Positions 60,001-64,000 of a stretch of DNA of 64,000 nucleotides are shown here, piece by piece; within the stretch, counting starts at the first letter, position 1; each line of letters opens with the position of its first letter. Location of the stretch: positions 3,701,501 to 3,765,500 of the forward strand of contig NC_011566.1 in NCBI RefSeq assembly GCF_000014885.1, given 5' to 3'. The notes under the pieces are model-generated. The model saw nothing but the letters and a program-made list of their open reading frames with translations, searched no databases and was not told where the DNA came from. Source of the DNA: Shewanella piezotolerans WP3. Lineage in GTDB: Bacteria; Pseudomonadota; Gammaproteobacteria; Enterobacterales; Shewanellaceae. Made by a program: the position numbers and the translations under genes.

Positions 60001-62236
60001 TGAGATTAGTGGCTTTATTCACCTACAACCAGAAGCTGACAGCAATAACGTTAATGATGCCATTAACTTGAGCAGCGAAAGCTTCACTCACGTTAGCCAA
60101 GCATTCCTTTGGGCTAAGCTGTTACAACCAAAACTAAACGTTACCAGTGATAAGCGTCGCAGCTTTATCTCTGTCAGCCGAATCGATGGTGGCTTTGGTT
60201 ACTTAGACACTAAACAGCTGCAAAATGCTGAGCTAAACCAAGCCGCATTAGCAGGGTTAACTAAAACACTGAGCCATGAATGGCCAACGGTTTTTTGCCG
60301 CGCGTTAGATATTGCACCGAATTTAGATGCAACTCATTTAGCCGACGCCATTACTGGCGAGCTGTTCGATAACGTGACCAATTTGCCAGAGGTCGGTATT
60401 GCTAGCGACACGAATGGCAACATTGAACGTTCAACATTGGTTGCGGGCAATGCACGTTCTAAACATGCAACGGCACAGCTAAATAGCGCAGATAAAATAC
60501 TGGTGACCGGCGGCGCAAAAGGTGTGACTTTTGAATGTGCCCTAGCACTTGCTAAGCGCACTCAGTCGCATTTCATCCTTGCTGGACGTAGTGAACTACA
60601 AGCTATTCCAGCTTGGGCGGCAGATAAACAGATCAGCGAACTTAAACCTGCAGCTATTTCACATATTGTCTCTACCGGTAGTAAGCCGACACCTAAGCAG
60701 GTAGAAGCATTAGTTTGGACAGTGAAAAGCTCTATCGAGATAAACACTGCTCTTGCAGCGTTTAGCGAAGTGGGCGCAAGTGCCGAGTATGTCAGCATGG
60801 ATGTGACCGATACCGCCGCAATTACTGCAGCGCTAAACGGTCGCTCAGCTGAGATAACTGGCCTTATCCACGGCGCTGGCGTTCTGGCTGATAAACATAT
60901 TCAAGATAAGACGATAGCCGAATTAGGTCGCGTATACGGCACTAAAGTCAATGGGCTGAAAGCGCTCCTTGCCGCACTTGAGCCGAGTAAAGTTAAGCTA
61001 CTTGCGATGTTCTCTTCGGCTGCAGGTTTCTACGGTAATACCGGGCAGAGCGATTACGCCATGTCTAACGACATCCTTAACAAAGCGGCGTTGCAGTTCA
61101 CTGCCCGTCACCCACAAGCTAAAGTCATGAGCTTTAACTGGGGCCCTTGGGATGGTGGCATGGTTACCGATGCACTGAAGAAGATGTTTACTGAACGTGG
61201 TGTTTACGTTATTCCACTTAAAGCTGGAGCAGAACTTTTTGCCACTCAGCTATTAAGTGAAACGGGAGCACAACTGCTTATTGGAACATCTATGCAAGGT
61301 GGAACTGACACTCAAGAGGCTGCATCTGTAAAAAAGCTTAATGCGGGTGAGGTGCAAAACGCATCACGCCCGCTAGCACCAGTATCTCTAACTAGAGTGT
61401 TAACCCCTAATGCGCTGGTCTTTATTCAAGACCACCGTATTGGTGGTAACCCAGTGCTACCGACGGTATGTGCGATTCAGTGGATGCGTGAGGCGGCAAG
61501 TGAAATGCTTGGCACTCAAGTTAAAGTTATCGACTATAAATTACTGAAAGGGATCGTCTTTGACAGCAGTGATGCTCAGGAGATGACTCTTGAATTAACG
61601 CCGAGCGGCAACGAGCAAATGACGGCATTAATCAGCTGTCATGGCCGTCCGCAGTACAAGGCGACTTTAGCTCGTAACGACAATGCTGATAATACGCCAT
61701 CAAGGGAGTTCAACAGTCTTGGTAAAGCAGTGACTACAGCTGCAGAACTCTATAGCAACGGCACCCTGTTCCACGGGCCTCGTTTGCAAGGCATACAGCA
61801 GGTGTTCAAGTTTGATGATGCGGGTCTCATCGCTCAGTGCCAATTACCACAGGTAAGTGATACTGACTGCGGTCAATTTGTTGCAAGCCAACATCTTGGT
61901 GGTAGTCAACCTTTTGCTGAAGACTTGCTACTGCAAGCGATGCTGGTATGGGCAAGGCTTAAGTATGGCTCGGCAAGCTTACCATCGACTATCGGTGAGT
62001 TTATCTCAAACAAGCCGCTAGCATTTGGTGATAAGGCTGTGCTGGCGCTAGAGGTGGTTAAAACAAGTGCCCGCTCACTTGAGGCTAACGTTGCGCTTTA
62101 CCATGAAAATGGTGAATTGAGTGCAATGATGAAAGCGGCGAAAGTCACTATCAGTAAGAACCTTAATAGTGCCTTCTTAACCGAAACAGCCGAGAGTGAC
62201 AAAGATAAAACATTGAGCACTGGAGAGCAGTCATAA
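54074..62236 (+). CDS. pfaA: PUFA synthase subunit PfaA (KS-MAT-6xACP-KR-DH-like)
   Basis: The iterative polyketide-type synthase that starts long-chain PUFA synthesis. The ATG at 54074 (GGAG 8 bases before) gives 2720 residues. Order: ketosynthase (active Cys231 in DAACAG; His366, His406), malonyl-CoA acyltransferase (Ser704 in GHSFGE), a Glu/Val/Lys-rich and Gln/Ala-rich linker, six ACPs with phosphopantetheine serines in LGIDSIK at 1282, 1392, 1496, 1606, 1716 and 1813, a ketoreductase from about 2140 (VTGGAKGV; catalytic Ser-Tyr in FSSAAGFYGNTGQSDYAMSN), and a C-terminal hot-dog DH-like domain (DHRIGGNPVLPTV). Six ACPs is within the usual range of five to nine. It overlaps pfaB by one base (TAATG). 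Confidence 0.97.
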   Translation: MSQTSKPQQSSASEQAQDSQADTRLNKRLKDMPVAIVGMASIFANSRYLNKFWDLISEKIDAITELPATHWQKEDYFDANKSTPDKSYCKRGGFLPDVDFNPMEFGLPPNILELTDSSQLLSLIVAKEVLADANLPEVYDRDKIGITLGVGGGQKISHSLTARLQYPVLKKVFANSGISDEDSEMLIKKFQDQYVHWEENSFPGSLGNVIAGRIANRFDFGGMNCVVDAACAGSLAAMRMALSELVEGRSEMMITGGVCTDNSPSMYMSFSKTPAFTTNETIQPFDIDSKGMMIGEGIGMIALKRLEDAERDGDRIYSVIKGIGSSSDGKFKSIYAPRPEGQAKALNRAYDDAGFAPHTLGLIEAHGTGTAAGDAAEFAGLCSVFSDGNDTKQHIALGSVKSQIGHTKSTAGTAGLIKAALALHHKVLPATINVSQPSPKLDIENSPFYLNTETRPWLPRVDGTPRRAGISSFGFGGTNFHFVLEEYKAEHSREDSEKAKYRQRQVAQSFLVSATSKDALIKELNTLAAASSAAEFNLKDAAANYAVRELATDAPRIGLVANSAAELASFIKQALSKLTASDDTQWQLPGGISFRAAAIEGKVAALFAGQGSQYLNMGRDLACYYPEMRQQLVTADKVFAANDKTPLSQTLYPKPVFNKDDVKAQEAVLTNTANAQSAIGAISMGQYALFSAAGFNADMVAGHSFGELSALCAAGVISTDDYYKLAFARGDAMATKAKTKDGHDADCGAMFAVIHKAEDLSTLESTIAKFDGVKVANYNAPTQSVIAGPTASTTDAAKALSDLGYKAINLPVSGAFHTELVGHAQAPFAKAIDAAKFTKPSRALYSNASGALYESTAAKVKASFKKHMLQSVRFTAQLEAMFDAGARVFVEFGPKNILQKLVQGTLASKLDELSVISINPSPKGDSDLQLKQAALQLAVAGVQLDNIDPYQADIAAPAKRSPMSLTLNAANHISPATRAKMAKSLATGTVKSATIIEEKIVEKVVEKVVEVEKIVEVPTIIEKEVEKIVEIAVPMSNEHVVPTAPVQNNTAAPSVSVSTDALSQFFAAQQQAAELHQQFLSIPQQYGETFTTLMTEQTKLAGSGVALPESLQRSMEQFHQLQAQTVQSHTQFLEMQAGNNNAALNMLNGAATVLTAQPLHSAVQRPQQAVQQVAVSAPAMSAPVITTQAAAPVAPVVNNTPAPVQQAVATQIEAVTKAAEAAPVVAAPSSAPAVPVSNSAVAVLSAEKVQATMLEVVAEKTGYPTEMLELEMDMEADLGIDSIKRVEILGTVQDELPGLPELSPEDLAECRTLGEIVSYMNSKLADGSKLSTTAAVGASSESAAPQVATAKTALSAQKVQGTMMSVVAEKTGYPTEMLELEMDMEADLGIDSIKRVEILGTVQDELPGLPELSPEDLAECRTLGEIVSYMNSKLSTNDAAGASSESAAPQVATAKTALSAQKVQATMMSVVAEKTGYPTEMLELEMDMEADLGIDSIKRVEILGTVQDELPGLPELNPEDLAECRTLGEIVSYMNSKLADGSKLSTNAAAGASSEDAAPQVATAKTALSAQKVQATMMSVVAEKTGYPTEMLELSMDMEADLGIDSIKRVEILGTVQDELPGLPELNPEDLAECRTLGEIVSYMNSKLADGSKLSTNDAAGASSEDAAPQVATAKTALSAQKVQATMMSVVAEKTGYPTEMLELSMDMEADLGIDSIKRVEILGTVQDELPGLPELNPEDLAECRTLGEIVSYMNSKLATFEAAAPAATQVANGLSAEQVQGTMMSVVAEKTGYPTEMLELSMDMEADLGIDSIKRVEILGTVQDELPGLPELNPEDLAECRTLGEIVAYMNSKLTSVGSAATAVIADAVKSVAETVTSSLELPPHSEVALKKLSAADQIVDCFAADAAVVITDDGHNAGVLAEKLSKKALKVAVVRLPKGAAQSPLNSDVASFQAESLDEAGINAVIAQIEQQLGEISGFIHLQPEADSNNVNDAINLSSESFTHVSQAFLWAKLLQPKLNVTSDKRRSFISVSRIDGGFGYLDTKQLQNAELNQAALAGLTKTLSHEWPTVFCRALDIAPNLDATHLADAITGELFDNVTNLPEVGIASDTNGNIERSTLVAGNARSKHATAQLNSADKILVTGGAKGVTFECALALAKRTQSHFILAGRSELQAIPAWAADKQISELKPAAISHIVSTGSKPTPKQVEALVWTVKSSIEINTALAAFSEVGASAEYVSMDVTDTAAITAALNGRSAEITGLIHGAGVLADKHIQDKTIAELGRVYGTKVNGLKALLAALEPSKVKLLAMFSSAAGFYGNTGQSDYAMSNDILNKAALQFTARHPQAKVMSFNWGPWDGGMVTDALKKMFTERGVYVIPLKAGAELFATQLLSETGAQLLIGTSMQGGTDTQEAASVKKLNAGEVQNASRPLAPVSLTRVLTPNALVFIQDHRIGGNPVLPTVCAIQWMREAASEMLGTQVKVIDYKLLKGIVFDSSDAQEMTLELTPSGNEQMTALISCHGRPQYKATLARNDNADNTPSREFNSLGKAVTTAAELYSNGTLFHGPRLQGIQQVFKFDDAGLIAQCQLPQVSDTDCGQFVASQHLGGSQPFAEDLLLQAMLVWARLKYGSASLPSTIGEFISNKPLAFGDKAVLALEVVKTSARSLEANVALYHENGELSAMMKAAKVTISKNLNSAFLTETAESDKDKTLSTGEQS
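57805..59640 (+). repeat. Six tandem ACP-encoding repeats in pfaA
   Basis: Six units of about 290-330 bases. Each encodes an ACP with EMDMEADLGIDSIKRVEILG or the SMDMEADLGIDSIK variant, joined by Ala/Ser-rich linkers. Units 1-3 share EMDMEAD and units 4-6 share SMDMEAD; units 1-2 have LSPEDL and units 3-6 LNPEDL. The last unit has a short linker and EIVAYMN instead of EIVSYMN. The near-identity suggests recent duplication or gene conversion. Confidence 0.95.
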
Positions 62237-64000
62237 TGGTCAGTTTGACTGCCAGCGCGATTAGCTCAAGTGATCAGGTTATCAAGAGTGAGATGCCACT
62301 GCGCATCGCACTCTTGGTGCTGCCTTCACCGCTAGATTTAAGCGCTAATGTAGAGCAAACATCTGAACTTATTTCAGTGCTGCTCCCTGAATTGCATAGC
62401 TCAAAGTTATTGCAATCATCAGAGCTTGTCTCTGTTCAAGTCGACGACTTTGAAGCTAATTTAACCGCTACTATCGATGCGATAGAGCATGGAAAAATAG
62501 TGCAAATATCAACAGCGACCAGTTCGCTATTAATGATGCATGCACTTAAAGCGGCACAAAATAGAATTCACCCTCATGCTCAGCTTGCGGCGATGCAGAT
62601 AAGCTCATTCACTCAGTCAGAGTCAACAACGCTTGCTGACTCATGCATGAACAAAGCATTAGGCCAAGCTAAGCGTCACGCTGACAGTGTCAGTAAACGT
62701 TTTGATTTACCACAGCTTAATAGCACGCAGCAGTTTGATACCGTGTGTAAGCTAATCAATGATCTCGCTTGTCGCACCCATCAAAGAGACGCTAGCTCAA
62801 TTAGCGCTAAACAAGCAGCAAATCACTACTGGTTTACCGAGCATCATCAAGCACGAGTGATGGCTATTAATTTAACCAATACAGTAGAAAGTACTACAAG
62901 CTGCATCAGCTTCATTGTTTCTCAAGGTACAGGCTTTATCGCAGCAAAGTCGATTATTGATAGCAAACGATTACAGTTTATTGTCAGTGCTAATAGTGAA
63001 GCTGAATTGCTTAATGAACTTGCGAGGCTCAACTCTAAACTCGAAAGTAAGCAGGCTGCAGCACCGAGCTCAATACTGACGCTAATGCGCGACAACCTTC
63101 TCGCTTATGAAAAACAGCATAATGATAAAGTAGCCATCGATAAATATGCTATTACCCTGCAGGCAAACTCAGTTGAAACCATGCAGCAAGAGCTTAAAGC
63201 CATGGCCGACGCTCTGCCTAAGATCATCAGCGAACAAGGTCAATACCGTACCCCAGCTGGGAGCTACTTTACCGCTAACGCTCTAGGCACCGTCGAGCAA
63301 AATGGTTTAGCTTTTGTCTACCCTGGGGTAGGTACAGTCTATGGCGATATGTTTAGTCAATTGCACCGATATTTCCCTTCTCTCTATGCCAAGCTTGAGC
63401 GAGATGGTGATTTAAAGTCGATGCTTCAGGCAGACACTATCTACCATTTGGACTCAAAAGTAGCGCCTGCTATGCCCCTTGGCGACCTAGCTATTGCTGG
63501 TGTAGGCAGCAGCTACTTGCTGACTCAGTTACTGGTTAAAGCATTTAATGTCACCCCACGTTTCGCTCTCGGTTACTCCATGGGCGAAGCATCAATGTGG
63601 GCAAGTCTTGGTGTATGGAGCGACCCACACGCCTTAATTGAAAAGACCAAAACGGATCCACTTTTTACCAGTGCCATTTCAGGCAAGCTAACAGCGGTTC
63701 GTCAAGCTTGGCAGCTTGATAGCACCAGCCCTGATATTGTCTGGAACAGCTTTGTGGTTCGCTCAGATGCAAAAGCCATTGAAGCACTTCTGCCTGAGTT
63801 TCCACGCGCTTACCTTGCCATTGTTCAAGGCGATACCTGTGTGATTGCTGGTTGTGAAATCCAGTGCCGCGAATTATTAGCGCGGATGAAGAAGCGTGGC
63901 ATTGCAGCAAACAGAGTGACCGCTATGCATACTGCCCCCGCAATGGAAGAACATCGCAATGTAGAGCAGTTTTACGATCAACCGCTACTCGAATCACTGC
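62236..64000 (+). CDS. pfaB: PUFA synthase subunit PfaB (partial, 3' end beyond window)
   Basis: The acyltransferase subunit, thought to help release or select the PUFA product. The frame is open from the ATG at 62236 to the window edge (588 codons) without a stop. The N-terminal part (to about residue 350) is a degenerate ketosynthase-like region; then NGLAFVYPGVGTVYGDMFSQ begins the acyltransferase domain with the active-site serine in GYSMGEASMW (Ser448). IQCRELLARMKKRGI lies near the window edge. It overlaps pfaA by one base, so the two are coupled. pfaC and pfaD would be expected next. Confidence 0.95.
   Translation, partial: MVSLTASAISSSDQVIKSEMPLRIALLVLPSPLDLSANVEQTSELISVLLPELHSSKLLQSSELVSVQVDDFEANLTATIDAIEHGKIVQISTATSSLLMMHALKAAQNRIHPHAQLAAMQISSFTQSESTTLADSCMNKALGQAKRHADSVSKRFDLPQLNSTQQFDTVCKLINDLACRTHQRDASSISAKQAANHYWFTEHHQARVMAINLTNTVESTTSCISFIVSQGTGFIAAKSIIDSKRLQFIVSANSEAELLNELARLNSKLESKQAAAPSSILTLMRDNLLAYEKQHNDKVAIDKYAITLQANSVETMQQELKAMADALPKIISEQGQYRTPAGSYFTANALGTVEQNGLAFVYPGVGTVYGDMFSQLHRYFPSLYAKLERDGDLKSMLQADTIYHLDSKVAPAMPLGDLAIAGVGSSYLLTQLLVKAFNVTPRFALGYSMGEASMWASLGVWSDPHALIEKTKTDPLFTSAISGKLTAVRQAWQLDSTSPDIVWNSFVVRSDAKAIEALLPEFPRAYLAIVQGDTCVIAGCEIQCRELLARMKKRGIAANRVTAMHTAPAMEEHRNVEQFYDQPLLESL

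Noticed and set aside
1239..64000. tRNA or rRNA genes
   Set aside because: I found no cloverleaf-like or rRNA sequence anywhere in the window by eye; a tRNAscan run would be decisive.

Overview
The window looks like a chromosomal segment of a marine gammaproteobacterium, most likely Shewanella. The right end carries a pfa-type polyunsaturated fatty acid (EPA-class) synthase cluster: pfaE, pfaR, pfaA with six tandem ACPs, and pfaB. The left half carries the standard gammaproteobacterial envelope and translation block. Many small conserved families typical of Shewanella and its relatives (DUF3718, DUF3549, DUF3301, DUF2789, DUF3192, DUF2310) lie between. Genus assignment is inference from gene content, not from a database search.

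Layout. 1-1.24 kb: a minus-strand cluster of two NTF2/SnoaL-like proteins around a DoxX membrane protein; the first is cut by the window edge. 1.7-4.9 kb: a KefB/C-type cation:proton antiporter diverging from a GGDEF diguanylate cyclase. 4.9-25 kb: a long minus-strand block, transcribed as rpsB-tsf, pyrH, frr, uppS-cdsA-dxr-rseP-bamA-skp-lpxD-fabZ-lpxA-lpxB-rnhB, dnaE-tilS. It couples translation, isoprenoid and phospholipid precursors, outer-membrane protein assembly and lipid A synthesis. 25-30 kb: map, glnD, dapD and a DUF3718 gene on the plus strand. 30-35 kb: purU, then yqcA-truC-yqcC on the minus strand, diverging from a DUF3549-DUF3301 pair.

35-38.8 kb is an AT-rich, repeat-laden accessory stretch with orphan small genes and several families of imperfect direct and inverted repeats. 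Directly beyond it (38.79-40.04 kb, minus strand) are two tandem CsrB-family regulatory RNAs. Each has a GacA/UvrY-type palindrome exactly 169 bp upstream of a candidate -10 box, many GGA motifs (27 and 16 by hand count), and a terminator. The flanking genes (yqcA-truC-yqcC on one side, syd and queF on the other) match the E. coli csrB neighbourhood, which supports the call.

40-48 kb holds small conserved genes, syd and queF, and a LysR regulator divergent from a secreted alkyl-sulfatase. 48-64 kb is the PUFA locus: pfaE on the minus strand, about 0.9 kb of AT-rich DNA, a TonB-dependent receptor, then pfaR-pfaA-pfaB joined by TAATG stop/start overlaps, with pfaB running off the right edge. 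PfaE is expected to phosphopantetheinylate the six ACPs of PfaA, PfaB supplies an acyltransferase, and PfaR activates the operon. pfaC and pfaD would be expected just beyond the window.
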